From positions 1 to 64,000 of the forward strand of contig UQRY01000002.1 in assembly GCA_900543675.1 (NCBI GenBank): DNA of 64,000 nt, written 5' to 3'. The position numbers were made by a program, and so were the translations under genes. The notes beneath the pieces are model-generated. The model saw only the letters and a program-made list of their open reading frames with translations, did no database searches and was not told the origin of the DNA. Shown piece after piece: positions 50,525 through 59,197 of the stretch (position 1 is its first letter; each line of letters begins with the position of its first letter). This DNA comes from an uncultured Mycoplasmatota bacterium (GTDB taxonomy: Bacteria; Bacillota_I; Bacilli_A; RF39; UBA660).

Positions 50525-51376
50525 ATGAATGCGATCGAAATAAAAGGTTTAGTCAAAAAATATGATGAGAAGTTTCAACTCGGAAAGTTAGATTTAACTG
50601 TTCCTAAAGGCGTAATCGTTGGCTTAATCGGCGAAAATGGAGCGGGGAAAACAACTCTCTTAAAAGCCATTTTAAATATTATTCAAACGGATGAGGGAAC
50701 CATAAAAATTAACGGTAGAGATAATCATGAGGAAAAGACAAAAGAAAACATCGGTGTGGTTTTAGATAACATGTTTTTTCCAGAACTTCTTACTGCCAAA
50801 GATATCGAACTAGCGATGAGAGGAATAGCTAAAAACTGGGATACTGAATTATACTACAATTACTTGAAAGAATTTTCTCTACCAGTAGATAAACCATTAA
50901 AAGCACTATCTAAAGGAATGAGAAAAAAATTAGAAATTGCTACTGCCTTATCTCATCATCCAGATATTTTAATTCTAGATGAAGCAACGAGCGGACTAGA
51001 TCCAGTCATTAGAAATGAAATCTTAGATATCTTTTTAAATTTTATCCAGAATGAAAACCACACCATTATCTTATCTACGCATATTACAAGTGATTTAGAA
51101 CATGTCGCCGATAAGATTGTCTTCATTGACCAAGGAAAAATTGTTTTAGATAAAGCTCGTGACGAATTAATTGATCACTATGGAATCTTAAAATGTGATC
51201 CTGATAAAATGGATCAAGTAAAAAAAGAAGATTATATCTGTTATAAGAAAAATAAATACGATGTAGAATTCTTAGTCGCAGATAGAGATAAAATGAGAAA
51301 GAAATATTCTGATTTTGTGGTTGATAAAATGACTTTAGAAGAATTAATGTTATTAATGATTAAGGGGGGAAAGTAA
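50525..51376 (+). CDS. ABC transporter ATP-binding protein
   Basis: An ATPase subunit of a YtrB/BcrA-like exporter. Walker A GLIGENGAGKTTLLKAIL, signature LSKGMRKKLEIATAL (LSxG variant), Walker B ILILDEATSGLDP and the H-loop LSTHITSDLEHVAD are all present. The C-terminal ~70 residues are an extension seen in this class. It starts directly after the gntR stop and pairs with the permease 1 base downstream. The exported or released compound is unknown; such GntR-linked sets often respond to cell-wall antibiotics. Confidence 0.95.
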   Translation: MNAIEIKGLVKKYDEKFQLGKLDLTVPKGVIVGLIGENGAGKTTLLKAILNIIQTDEGTIKINGRDNHEEKTKENIGVVLDNMFFPELLTAKDIELAMRGIAKNWDTELYYNYLKEFSLPVDKPLKALSKGMRKKLEIATALSHHPDILILDEATSGLDPVIRNEILDIFLNFIQNENHTIILSTHITSDLEHVADKIVFIDQGKIVLDKARDELIDHYGILKCDPDKMDQVKKEDYICYKKNKYDVEFLVADRDKMRKKYSDFVVDKMTLEELMLLMIKGGK

Positions 51377-51377
51377 C

Positions 51378-52007
51378 ATGAAAGGATTAATTGTCAAAGA
51401 TTTATTGTTGATCAAAGAAAATATAAAACAACTCGTTCTATTTGTTTTGGTTTTTGTCTTTATTGGACTACAAGGTAATCAAATACTTGTCTTTGTGCCA
51501 GCTTTTCTATCCATGATGATGTTTCTAAGTACCTTTAGTTACGATGATTATAATAAGTGGAACAGTTATGCGGTAACCCTTCCTAATGGTAGAAAAAATA
51601 TCGTAAAAGCGAAATATATAGCGAGTATTTTCTTATCGTTAGTCGCTATTCTACTTACTTATCTCTTGGTTATTCTATTTGGCGTAGCTAACCATAATTT
51701 AAACTTAGAAGAAACTACCACTACATTATTAGGATGTTGGAGTGCGATTATTCTTCTTCAATCTATTATGTACCCGTTAATCTTTAAATTAGGAATAGAG
51801 AAGGGAAGAATATTTCTACTTGTTCTTGTCTTTGGAATTAGTGCGTTAATCGGTCTATTATTTCAGAATATAAAAATTTCTCTATCCACTGAAGCTATTC
51901 ACTTTCTCGAGAATTATCTATTGATTATTTTGCCATTCCTTATGGTAATTATCTTGTATATATCTTATAAAATATCTGAAAAAATCGTTCAAAAAAAGGA
52001 ATTTTAA
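51378..52007 (+). CDS. ABC-2 type membrane permease
   Basis: A 209-residue polytopic protein with six hydrophobic segments (starting at about residues 15, 38, 75, 112, 145 and 180). FSYDDYNKWNSYAVTLPNGR then KNIVKAKYIASIFLSL is the ABC_2 permease signature found beside YtrA regulators. It forms the membrane half of the preceding ATPase. AAGGGGGGAAAG is its ribosome site. The operon ends at a terminator. Confidence 0.92.
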   Translation: MKGLIVKDLLLIKENIKQLVLFVLVFVFIGLQGNQILVFVPAFLSMMMFLSTFSYDDYNKWNSYAVTLPNGRKNIVKAKYIASIFLSLVAILLTYLLVILFGVANHNLNLEETTTTLLGCWSAIILLQSIMYPLIFKLGIEKGRIFLLVLVFGISALIGLLFQNIKISLSTEAIHFLENYLLIILPFLMVIILYISYKISEKIVQKKEF

Positions 52008-52011
52008 CTGG

Positions 52012-52038
52012 CATCTGAATAAACTTCAGATGTTTTTC
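52012..52038 (+). terminator. Intrinsic terminator of the GntR-ABC operon
   Basis: CATCTGAA (52012-52019) / TTCAGATG (52025-52032), then TTTTTC. Confidence 0.88.
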
Positions 52039-52082
52039 TTTACAGAAAAAGGATAACTAAGTAAAATAAAAGAGTGATAAGT

Positions 52083-52769
52083 ATGAATCAAGAATTAATA
52101 AAGTTAACGAAGAAATACGAGAAATTACAGAAAAAATATGGGGCGAAAGAATTGGATTCGATTTATTTTGGAGGATACAGTAAAAATCCAGATATTTGTT
52201 TTGTATTCATGAATCCAACAGGTAGAAATATTGCCTCGCAAAAATCGTGGCACGGTTTAAAGGCACCTTGGATTGGGACAAAGAATGTATGGGATTTATT
52301 TTATGATTTAGATTTAGTCGATGAAGAAATTTATCAAAAAATAAAGACACTAAAGGGATGCGAGTGGACGGAAGAGTTCGCAATAGAAGTGTATCAAGAG
52401 GTGGAAAAACATCAGTATTTTATTACCAATCTAGCTAAATGCACCCAAGTCGATGCGAGAGAACTACCAGACGAAGTCTTTAAACAGTATCTTCATCTAT
52501 TAGAACAAGAAATATCTCTTATTCATCCTAAAGTGATTATCTTATTTGGTAATCAAGTAAGCTCTATCGTTTTAAAGGAAAAAATATCTGTATCGAAAGT
52601 AAGAAGACAATGTTTCACTAAAGAAATCAACAATCAAGCCTATAAGTTTTACGCTGTCTATTATCCGGTCGGAAATGGTCGCTTTAATATCGATAAGGCA
52701 ATTGAAGATATTCGATATATAATGAAAGAGGAACAAATAAAAAAGATAAGTGATCAATTTCAAAAATAG
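52083..52769 (+). CDS. Uracil-DNA glycosylase superfamily protein
   Basis: A UDG-fold protein of about 228 residues. ICFVFMNPTGRNIASQKSWH occupies the position of motif 1 (family 4 has GExPG). YFITNLAKCTQ resembles the conserved Asn-Lys strand. VIILFGNQVSSIVL matches the buried LGxxA strand, and YAVYYPVGNGRFN the HPS/HxSP loop without its usual His. The changed motif 1 and lost His suggest an altered substrate or a non-glycosylase role. No [4Fe-4S] cysteine set is seen. ATG 52083 follows GAGTGAT. Confidence 0.75.
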   Translation: MNQELIKLTKKYEKLQKKYGAKELDSIYFGGYSKNPDICFVFMNPTGRNIASQKSWHGLKAPWIGTKNVWDLFYDLDLVDEEIYQKIKTLKGCEWTEEFAIEVYQEVEKHQYFITNLAKCTQVDARELPDEVFKQYLHLLEQEISLIHPKVIILFGNQVSSIVLKEKISVSKVRRQCFTKEINNQAYKFYAVYYPVGNGRFNIDKAIEDIRYIMKEEQIKKISDQFQK

Positions 52770-52785
52770 ATAATAAGAAAATATA

Positions 52786-52812
52786 AAAAATAGGAGTTTT
52801 TTTCCTATTTTT
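52786..52812. terminator. Bidirectional terminator
   Basis: AAAAATAGGA (52786-52795) / TCCTATTTTT (52803-52812) between convergent genes; the stem includes the last codons of the minus-strand acetyltransferase. Confidence 0.8.
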
Positions 52813-53359
52813 CGTTTATCTGTTTAATTACTCGACAAGGGTTTCCTACCGCAACTACATTATCAGGAATATCCTTAGTAACAACACTTCCTGCCCCAAT
52901 TACTACATTATTTCCAATAGTAACTCCAGCTAGAATAACCACATTTCCTCCAATCCAAACATCGTTGCCAATTTTTATCGAGAGATCGATTTCAATCTGA
53001 TTTCTTCTTTTTTCCTTATCTAAGGGATGCTTAGGGGTAAACAAAGAAACATTAGGTCCCATCATCACATGATTACCAATCGTTACTTGATTCCCATCTA
53101 AAATACAGAGATTATAATTGGCATAAAAATAATCCCCAATCTGAGTATTATAGCCATAATCACAATATAGTGGAGACTCAATTGTACAAGATTTACCTAC
53201 CTTTTTAAATAGACTATCTATAATTTTGTCTTTGTCCTCTTTATTTTGACAGTGATTAAACTGATTTACTAAATTTCTAGCTTGTTCTCTATCCTTTAAT
53301 AGTTCTTTATCGATACAACAAAATTCTAAACCCGCTAACATTTTTTCTTTCTCGCTCAT
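52805..53359 (-). CDS. maa: Maltose/galactoside O-acetyltransferase family protein
   Basis: A left-handed beta-helix acyltransferase that uses acetyl-CoA to acetylate a sugar. The N-terminal SEKEKMLAGLEFCCIDKELL is the typical maltose-acetyltransferase helical cap. Hexapeptide repeats include IGDYFYANYNLCILDGNQVT, IGNHVMMGPNVSLFTPKHPL (catalytic His), IGNDVWIGGNVVILAGVTIG and NNVVIGAGSVVTKDIP. VAVGNPCRVIK ends it. I place the start at ATG 53359 because CGGAGGAAGT lies just upstream. The natural sugar acceptor is unknown. Confidence 0.92.
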   Translation of the reverse strand: MSEKEKMLAGLEFCCIDKELLKDREQARNLVNQFNHCQNKEDKDKIIDSLFKKVGKSCTIESPLYCDYGYNTQIGDYFYANYNLCILDGNQVTIGNHVMMGPNVSLFTPKHPLDKEKRRNQIEIDLSIKIGNDVWIGGNVVILAGVTIGNNVVIGAGSVVTKDIPDNVVAVGNPCRVIKQINEK

Positions 53360-53477
53360 ATACTTCCTCCGGTAATATTTCCTTATCATTTATCTGAATT
53401 TATTATAACATAGGGGAGGAAAAAAATTCTAGCTGTGGTATACTTATTCATGGTAAAAAAATAGAAAGGATTAAAAA

Positions 53478-54389
53478 ATGAAAGTACTTAGTTTAACAGA
53501 ACCATATGCGACCTTAATTAAAGAAGGAAATAAAAAGATAGAAACAAGAAGTTGGATGACAAGCTACCGAGGAGAAGTTTATATTCACGCTAGTAAAACG
53601 AAAATTCCGAAAGTCACTTTAGAAAACAAAGAATTAATGGCTCTATGCGCTAATCATCCCCTTAATTTTGGAAAGATTATCTGTAAGGCAGAATTAGTAG
53701 ACTGTATTTGGATGAGCAAAGAATATGTTTTGGATATGAAACAAAATTATCCGCAAGAATATCTCTGTGGTGATTATCAAGAGGGAAGATATGCTTTTGT
53801 ATTAGAAAACATTGTTCCCTTAAAAAATCCAATTGAAGTAAAAGGGAAACTAGGACTTTGGGATTATTATAGTGAAGAAGAAATTATGAAAGTGATGTCT
53901 GAAATAGAATATGGATGGGTCGATAAAAATAAGAATTTTCATAAGGAATTAGGAGAAGATTTCGAAGAAAATTATCAACTACAAAGTCCTAGCGAACTAT
54001 TAAAAAGTAAAGTTGGTGTTTGTTATGATCAGGTAGAATTAGAACGTTACTATTTTAGTAGTCATATCGAAAAAGTAATGACGTACTGTATTATATATGA
54101 AGCTCATGATCATCACAAAACAAGAACTCACACCTTTTTAGTTTACGAAAAGAATGGGAAGTATTATTGGTTTGAACATGCTTGGGAAAAATTTCAAGGA
54201 ATTCATGAATACCCAAGTTTGATGGATTTATTTTTCGATGTGAAGGAAAAATTTATTCCTGATCAAGTAAAAGAAGAGGTAGAAGAAAATACCATTTATT
54301 TCTTTGAGTATCAAAAACCAAGTAGACACTTATCTGCCCAAGAATTCTTTGAGCATATTATTCATGGCAAAGAAAGAGCTTGTCTATAA
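53478..54389 (+). CDS. ASCH domain fused to a transglutaminase-like domain
   Basis: Residues 1-130 are an ASCH (PUA-like) domain: KVLSLTEPYATLIKEGNKKI then ETRSW and GEVYIHASKTK; these domains bind RNA or modified bases. GKLGLWDYY ends it. Residues about 140-290 resemble a transglutaminase/papain-like fold: LLKSKVGVCYDQVELERYYF offers a nucleophilic Cys, and RTHTFLVYEKNGKYYWFEHA offers the His and an acidic partner. The fusion is unusual; a peptide- or acyl-transfer step coupled to nucleic acid recognition is speculative. Its promoter is an extended -10 (GTGGTATACT) near 53436. Confidence 0.78.
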   Translation: MKVLSLTEPYATLIKEGNKKIETRSWMTSYRGEVYIHASKTKIPKVTLENKELMALCANHPLNFGKIICKAELVDCIWMSKEYVLDMKQNYPQEYLCGDYQEGRYAFVLENIVPLKNPIEVKGKLGLWDYYSEEEIMKVMSEIEYGWVDKNKNFHKELGEDFEENYQLQSPSELLKSKVGVCYDQVELERYYFSSHIEKVMTYCIIYEAHDHHKTRTHTFLVYEKNGKYYWFEHAWEKFQGIHEYPSLMDLFFDVKEKFIPDQVKEEVEENTIYFFEYQKPSRHLSAQEFFEHIIHGKERACL

Positions 54390-54394
54390 AAAAA

Positions 54395-54423
54395 TTGACT
54401 AAGTTCTTTTTTTCTTGTACAAT
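54395..54423 (+). promoter_or_regulatory. Promoter of the metallopeptidase-like gene
   Basis: TTGACT (54395-54400), 17-bp spacer, TACAAT (54418-54423). Confidence 0.75.
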
Positions 54424-54447
54424 AAGTCACCGAAATGAGGCAGAATT

Positions 54448-55749
54448 ATGGAAGAAAAAATGAAAAGTATTCTTTTTGACGAACTTTATTTTCAAATTAA
54501 TCAAAAAGAATTACCCAATAGAACAAAAAATAATCGTGATCATGAATTAAAAACGATCTATGAACAAAAAACAGGAAAAAGTGTTTTGATAATGACAAAA
54601 ACCAAGCGAATCCAATTATACGAATGGCTAAAAAAAGAAGTTAGATATCCACTACTGAATGATTTAATCAAAAGTGAAATAGGGCTATTAGTAGATCCGT
54701 ATTTTGCATTAAAACTTACTGATGAACATCAAGAAGATCAATTTATTAACACCAATCTTTCCTCATTATTAGAAATCATCAGGATGCAGGCGGCGGATTC
54801 TATATTCTTAGTTTTACAAGACAATACCACTAGTTTAAGTAAAATTACGATAAAAGAAAGAGAGGACATCATCTCTCAAATTCTTTTAGAAATAGATCCA
54901 AGTGGTAAATGGTTAATGATCTATTATGAAGCTAAAGAACAAGGAAGAATCATCAATGTAAAGGAATGTTCTTCTAAAGAAAAAGAAATATTGTGTAAAA
55001 AATTGGAATTATCCGAAGATAGTCTATCTGAAAATGCTTGTATAAGAAATAAAATAAATCACGAGACTTATCTTTTATTAACTTTAGTAGGAACTACTGA
55101 AGATATTTTAACCATTATGCATGAATTTGGTCATTATTTATTCTATTATTATAATTTAGAAGAAGAGCCTAATATATTATTAAAAGAGTTTTATCCGACA
55201 TTGTTAGAGTTACTAGCAGAAAAGTATTTAAAAAAGCAGAGAATTTCAGAAGAGGAATGTAACCGTTCTCGGATAGAAAATACCGCTTATTTAGGCCAAT
55301 ATTACATGGTTACTTATGATTATATAGATAAATATTTAACAGACGGAATAATTAAAGAAGAAGAAGATATTCAAGAGCAAGCTGCAATCATGAATAACCA
55401 TAAAGGAATATTAGAGGAGATATTTAAAGAACAAGCAGACTTATTTTCCCCTCAGACTATTGCCTATCAAAACTGTGATAGTTGTATAGAAAAAATCATT
55501 TCGAATCCGCTAGAATTAAGACAAAGTTTTTCTTATATCCTAGGTCACTACTTAGCTAAACAAGGCGTAAACAGAATAATTCAAGATAGGCAGGTACTAG
55601 ATGTATTAAGAGAGTATATTGAACATGGCTTAGATCTTGATTTATATGACTTATTTAGACTAGTAGGTTGTGATGTAGATAAGTTGAATTTAAAGCCAGC
55701 AGTAGAACCTGTTAATATAAAAAATAAAGAAAAGAGTTTAAGAAAGTAA
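54448..55749 (+). CDS. M3-like zinc metallopeptidase-like protein
   Basis: A soluble protein of 433 residues. ILTIMHEFGHYLFYYYNLEE carries an HExxH zinc site (HEFGH). About 25 residues later EFYPTLLELLAEKYL offers the third ligand Glu, the arrangement of M3/oligoendopeptidase F-like enzymes. The N-terminal ~200 residues are helical with no known motif. The C-terminal half is helical, with LRQSFSYILGHYLAKQGVNR, comparable to the M3 distal helices. It is shorter than real M3 peptidases (~600), so it may have a narrow or non-peptidase role. There is no signal peptide. Confidence 0.75.
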   Translation: MEEKMKSILFDELYFQINQKELPNRTKNNRDHELKTIYEQKTGKSVLIMTKTKRIQLYEWLKKEVRYPLLNDLIKSEIGLLVDPYFALKLTDEHQEDQFINTNLSSLLEIIRMQAADSIFLVLQDNTTSLSKITIKEREDIISQILLEIDPSGKWLMIYYEAKEQGRIINVKECSSKEKEILCKKLELSEDSLSENACIRNKINHETYLLLTLVGTTEDILTIMHEFGHYLFYYYNLEEEPNILLKEFYPTLLELLAEKYLKKQRISEEECNRSRIENTAYLGQYYMVTYDYIDKYLTDGIIKEEEDIQEQAAIMNNHKGILEEIFKEQADLFSPQTIAYQNCDSCIEKIISNPLELRQSFSYILGHYLAKQGVNRIIQDRQVLDVLREYIEHGLDLDLYDLFRLVGCDVDKLNLKPAVEPVNIKNKEKSLRK

Positions 55750-55811
55750 AATTTTCTGTTTTTCTGTTTTTAATTATGTTATGCTAAGTGTAAAAGAAAG
55801 GATGCCAAAAT

Positions 55812-56636
55812 ATGGAACAAAATACGACAACTAAAATAGTGATGTTAGGAACTGGTAGTGGGGGTGTTTTACAGTTATACAATACTTGTTTTGTTATTCA
55901 AAAAGATAAGAAAGTATTCTTAGTAGATACTGGTGGTAGTATCGAAATTGTCCAACGCCTAAAACAAATCAATATTCCTTTAGAGGCAGTAAAAGATATT
56001 TTTGTTTCCCACGCTCATACTGATCATATTCTAGGATTAATTTGGCTACTTAAAAAACTAGGTAGTCTAGTAAAATGGGGATTAATTAAAGAAAAAATTA
56101 ATGTTTATGGCAATGATACTGTACTAGAAGCAATCAAGGGTGTATCTCAGTATATTTTATCTCCTAGTACGATAGAAACAGTAAATCAAGTAATTAATTA
56201 TATTTGTTTAAGTGATAATGAAAATATACAAATTAATGGCATAGAATACCAATTCTTTGATATTCAAGCAAAAGGAACTAAGCAATACGGTTTTGAATGT
56301 TTACTAGAAGGGAATCGTTTTATCTTTTTAGGAGATGAAACCTTAAATCCTAAATTATATAATCGAGTAAGAAATGCTGACTATGTTGCCCATGAAGCTT
56401 ATTGCCTAAATCAAGAAGAAGAGCGTTTTCATGCTTATGAAAAAAATCATTCAACAGTACTTAGCGCATCTCAAGTAATGGAAAATTTACAGGTAAAAAA
56501 TCTTATTCTTTATCATACTGAGGAATCTCATGGAGCAAGTAGAAAAGAATTATTTCAAGAAGAAGCTAAAACTGTTTTTTCGGGTAATGTTATAGTTCCT
56601 GATGATTTGGAAGAAATTAAAATTTTAAAGAAATAA
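55812..56636 (+). CDS. Metallo-beta-lactamase-fold hydrolase
   Basis: An MBL-fold hydrolase of 274 residues, RNase Z-like in layout. MLGTGSGGVLQLYNTCFVIQ and VFLVDTGGSIEIVQRLK open it. FVSHAHTDHILGLIWLL is the HxHxDH metal motif. The later ligands appear in FIFLGDETLNP (Asp) and LILYHTEESHG (His). ADYVAHEAYC resembles the EAT/AEAT position of RNase Z. Substrates may be RNA or small phosphodiesters. MazG follows 23 bases downstream. Confidence 0.9.
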   Translation: MEQNTTTKIVMLGTGSGGVLQLYNTCFVIQKDKKVFLVDTGGSIEIVQRLKQINIPLEAVKDIFVSHAHTDHILGLIWLLKKLGSLVKWGLIKEKINVYGNDTVLEAIKGVSQYILSPSTIETVNQVINYICLSDNENIQINGIEYQFFDIQAKGTKQYGFECLLEGNRFIFLGDETLNPKLYNRVRNADYVAHEAYCLNQEEERFHAYEKNHSTVLSASQVMENLQVKNLILYHTEESHGASRKELFQEEAKTVFSGNVIVPDDLEEIKILKK

Positions 56637-56659
56637 AAATAGGAAAGAGAGGAGGAAAA

Positions 56660-56971
56660 ATGGGACAAGAAATTACATTACGTCAACTCCAAGAAGCTAT
56701 TGTAAAAATTGATCATAAGAATAATAGTATCGATAAGTATTTCTATAAGTTAAGTGAAGAAGTAGGAGAACTTGCGAAAGTGATTAGAAAAAACCAATGT
56801 TTAGCCACTAGTGAAAGTATTAAAGATACGATTGAAGAAGAATTATATGATGTTCTTTATTATGTAGTATGCTTAGCGAATATGTATGAAATTGATCTAA
56901 GCGAGTGTGCGAGATTAAAAGAAGAGTTAAATGCTAAAAAGTATGGAAGAAATAGTATCTTTGATGAATAA
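56660..56971 (+). CDS. MazG-like nucleotide pyrophosphohydrolase
   Basis: A single-domain MazG-type protein of 103 residues. KLSEEVGELAKVIRKNQ gives the EExxE metal set and IEEELYDVLYYVVCLANMYE the ExxD set. It probably hydrolyses non-canonical NTPs. GAGAGGAGG is its ribosome site. A truncated SDR sequence begins directly after its stop, in the same frame. Confidence 0.88.
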   Translation: MGQEITLRQLQEAIVKIDHKNNSIDKYFYKLSEEVGELAKVIRKNQCLATSESIKDTIEEELYDVLYYVVCLANMYEIDLSECARLKEELNAKKYGRNSIFDE

Positions 56972-57388
56972 CGAAAAAAGTTAGATGAAAAAAGAATAAA
57001 AGAAGTGATAAATGTAAACTTATTAGGACTAATTAATGTATGTAAAGCAGATCTTCCTATCATGAAAAAGAATCATACCAGTTTGACTATTAATATCAAT
57101 TCTCAAGCAGGAATCAATCATAAAGCAGAAAGAACCGTCTATAATGCCTCTAAGTGGGGGACCGGATTTACTAAATCCTTACAAGATGAAGTTTCAAAAT
57201 ATGGAATTCGCCTTACTAATGTTATGCCTGGTATGATGAAGATAGATATGTTTAATAAAATGAATATTCAAAAAAATATGGAAAATGGAATTGATACGAA
57301 AGAAATAGCCAAGTTAATTGAATTTATCATTGCCCTACCTAATGAAGTTGTGATACCGGAAGTAGGCATCAAAAATATTCGTAATTAA
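56972..57388 (+). pseudogene. SDR remnant lacking its N-terminal half
   Basis: The frame after the MazG stop reads KKLDEKRIKEVINVNLLGLI, then LTININSQAGINHKAE and TVYNASKWGTGFTK, then IRLTNVMPGMMKIDMF. These are the alpha-4 helix, catalytic Ser strand, YxxxK and C-terminal PG motif of a classical SDR. The cofactor-binding TGxxxGIG half (~90 residues) is absent. No ribosome site precedes the only possible starts (GTG 57005). The junction coincides with the MazG stop codon, suggesting a deletion that fused the ends of two genes. Confidence 0.8.
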
Positions 57389-57445
57389 AAAAATCAACTA
57401 ATCTATAATTTCTATGTTATAATTTTTTTAAGAGGAGAGTTTGTG

Positions 57446-58327
57446 ATGAAAAGAAAAATAATTTTAGGTTTATTGTGTGGAATTTTTTTAGTTGGTATGA
57501 CTGGGTGCAATTCATCTAGTGAGAATACGGATACTAAGGATAATAATAACGAAGAAAAGAAAGCGATAACTTCAAAAAATTATGGGGATAAATATGATTA
57601 TTCTGTCACCGTTAATGATGTGACTATTGATGATTGGAAGATATTTTATCATGATGATGATGGTATTTATATTATTACTAGTAGTTATCTTCCAGTAGAG
57701 GCAATCGGAACGGAAGAAGATCTAGATTCGATATATGCTAAGGCTAATGTTAGAAAACGTGGCGAAAAATATGGGATGTTTTTCTCTCAAAGTAATTTAA
57801 GCTATCAAGAACCCAATGAGGATATAATGGATAAATATTTCAAAGTATTAGAATTAGATTCTACTCATGGTAGTAATCAAGTAACTAGCTTTATGTTACA
57901 TTCAGAAAATTGGGAATCATTAGTCAATGAAGAAATAGGGGCAAAATATGCATTAGGGGCAGCGCCAAGTGAAATGTTTGTGGCTAGTTGGAATGAGAAA
58001 TATCCTGATGAAAAATTATACTTAAGTAAAGTAGAAACTGGATACGCTATTGGTACTACAGAAAATCCAATTACCTATGAAGTGGATTTAAGTACTATGA
58101 CAGGCTATAATGATAAATTGTATTTTCCGACTAAAGGCATGCTTGAAGAAGGGGAGACTAAGGTATATGGTTATCATTTAGCTGGACCTAGTTGGTGTGA
58201 AAAACCTACTTACGGTGAGTGTTCTTTAATACAAAATGTATATGAAAATACCGGAGAAATTGATGGTGCTTATCATTGGGCATATGGTTATGCCTTAAGA
58301 CCAATTGTCTTTATTCCTAATAAGTAA
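57446..58327 (+). CDS. Lipoprotein with DUF6273-like C-terminal domain
   Basis: The signal peptide ends in the lipobox VGMTGC (Cys near residue 21), followed by a Ser/Asn/Asp/Glu spacer, so it is anchored to the outer membrane face after processing by LspA. The body has DWKIFYHDDDGIYIITSSYL, and the end has YGYHLAGPSW, then YHWAYGYALRPIVFIP. These resemble the DUF6273 pattern W-x-L-x-S...GIRPAISL that also ends the surface protein at 60076. DUF6273's role is unknown. ATG 57446 has AGAGGAGAG upstream. Confidence 0.85.
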   Translation: MKRKIILGLLCGIFLVGMTGCNSSSENTDTKDNNNEEKKAITSKNYGDKYDYSVTVNDVTIDDWKIFYHDDDGIYIITSSYLPVEAIGTEEDLDSIYAKANVRKRGEKYGMFFSQSNLSYQEPNEDIMDKYFKVLELDSTHGSNQVTSFMLHSENWESLVNEEIGAKYALGAAPSEMFVASWNEKYPDEKLYLSKVETGYAIGTTENPITYEVDLSTMTGYNDKLYFPTKGMLEEGETKVYGYHLAGPSWCEKPTYGECSLIQNVYENTGEIDGAYHWAYGYALRPIVFIPNK

Positions 58328-58344
58328 AATAGTAGAAGAAAATG

Positions 58345-58402
58345 AAAGAGTTTACGAATAATTCTGTTTGGTTAAAAAACAGAATGTTTGTGAACTCTTT
58401 TC
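58345..58402. terminator. Long bidirectional hairpin terminator
   Basis: AAAGAGTT (58345-58352) / AACTCTTT (58393-58400) and ATTCTGTTT (58361-58369) / AAACAGAAT (58377-58385) form a two-part stem between convergent genes. Confidence 0.8.
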
Positions 58403-58418
58403 TTATCAAATCTAATAT

Positions 58419-59011
58419 TTAAATCAGCAATTTTTCCTTCGCATAACGAATTAAAAGATTAGTTTCATAAGTAGCAAAACTTTTACCCGAATTCCAAGAA
58501 CCATCAGATAAAAACCAATTATCAGAATCAGAAAAAACGTTCCTAGAATGGATAAGAATTACATCGAGAGATGGGTACTTTTTCAGGATAATCGCCAAAC
58601 GTCTTTTTAAATGAAATTCACTACTGATTAAAGCAATCGAATCTATCTTTTCAGGAATAAGTGAGAAGGCATGTTCAACATTTTCAAAACTATTACTAGA
58701 TGTATCTTCAACTAAAATATCTTCTTTTGAACTCTCAATTCTATGGTTAATTTTTTCATTTTTATCGCTTCTGGAAGTAGATTATGTTCTTGATTACTAA
58801 TCCCTGCTTTCCCACCAGTTAATATCACTTTTTGAATTCTACCACCACGATAAGCTTTCCAAGCCGTAGTCACTCGTTCTTTGATTAACATACTATTTCC
58901 GAAAACAAGACTATATTTCGTAGCTTTTCCACTATCAGTGATATCAGAATAAACATTAGATTGAATATCCTCATCTTGTAAATTTTTAAGATTAATTTCC
59001 GATAAACGCAT
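58419..59011 (-). pseudogene. YdcF/SanA-like (DUF218) protein gene with a frameshift
   Basis: The first part (from ATG 59011) contains YSLVFGNSMLIKERVTTAWK, then KVILTGGKAG and HNLLPEAIK, the start of DUF218. The matching second half lies in another frame: NHRIESSKEDILVEDTSSNS, then FENVEHAFSLIP, IALISSEFHLKRRLAIILKK and SGKSFATYETNLLIRYAKEK. SNSFENV is the family SxxTxEN element. One extra A in the short A runs opposite 58751-58763 restores ~197 residues. The family is an ElyC/SanA/YdcF-type protein linked to the envelope, or SAM-binding. It is either a pseudogene or an assembly error. Confidence 0.78.
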
Positions 59012-59105
59012 TTTAATGCTTCCTTAATTAAATTTACTATAACACAAGAAGAAGTAAGGAAAGATAAATGTATACAGAAAGTTTAACTAAACCTGATTGG
59101 GCTTA

Positions 59106-59134
59106 TTGAAATATAAAATAAAAAAAGATATAAT
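59106..59134 (+). promoter_or_regulatory. Promoter of the intron-containing surface protein gene
   Basis: TTGAAA (59106-59111), 17-bp spacer, TATAAT (59129-59134). It is 64 bases before the intron 5' end, so the intron lies in the transcript leader. Confidence 0.85.
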
Positions 59135-59191
59135 AGAATCACAAGTTAAAATAGGTTACATCAAGATAGGAGTGCAGAAAATAATAAAAAT

Positions 59192-59197
59192 AGGAGA
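59192..59197 (+). promoter_or_regulatory. Split Shine-Dalgarno sequence / intron IBS1
   Basis: AGGAGA (59192-59197) ends at the intron 5' junction. After splicing it joins GGAAACAAAAG to give AGGAGAGG nine bases before ATG 60076. It also pairs fully (one G-U) with TTTCCT at 59394-59399 inside the intron, so it is the likely IBS1. Confidence 0.75.

Noticed and set aside
57005..57388. A functional short SDR starting at GTG 57005
   Set aside because: The cofactor-binding half is missing and no ribosome site precedes the codon; the frame is open upstream only as far as the MazG stop.
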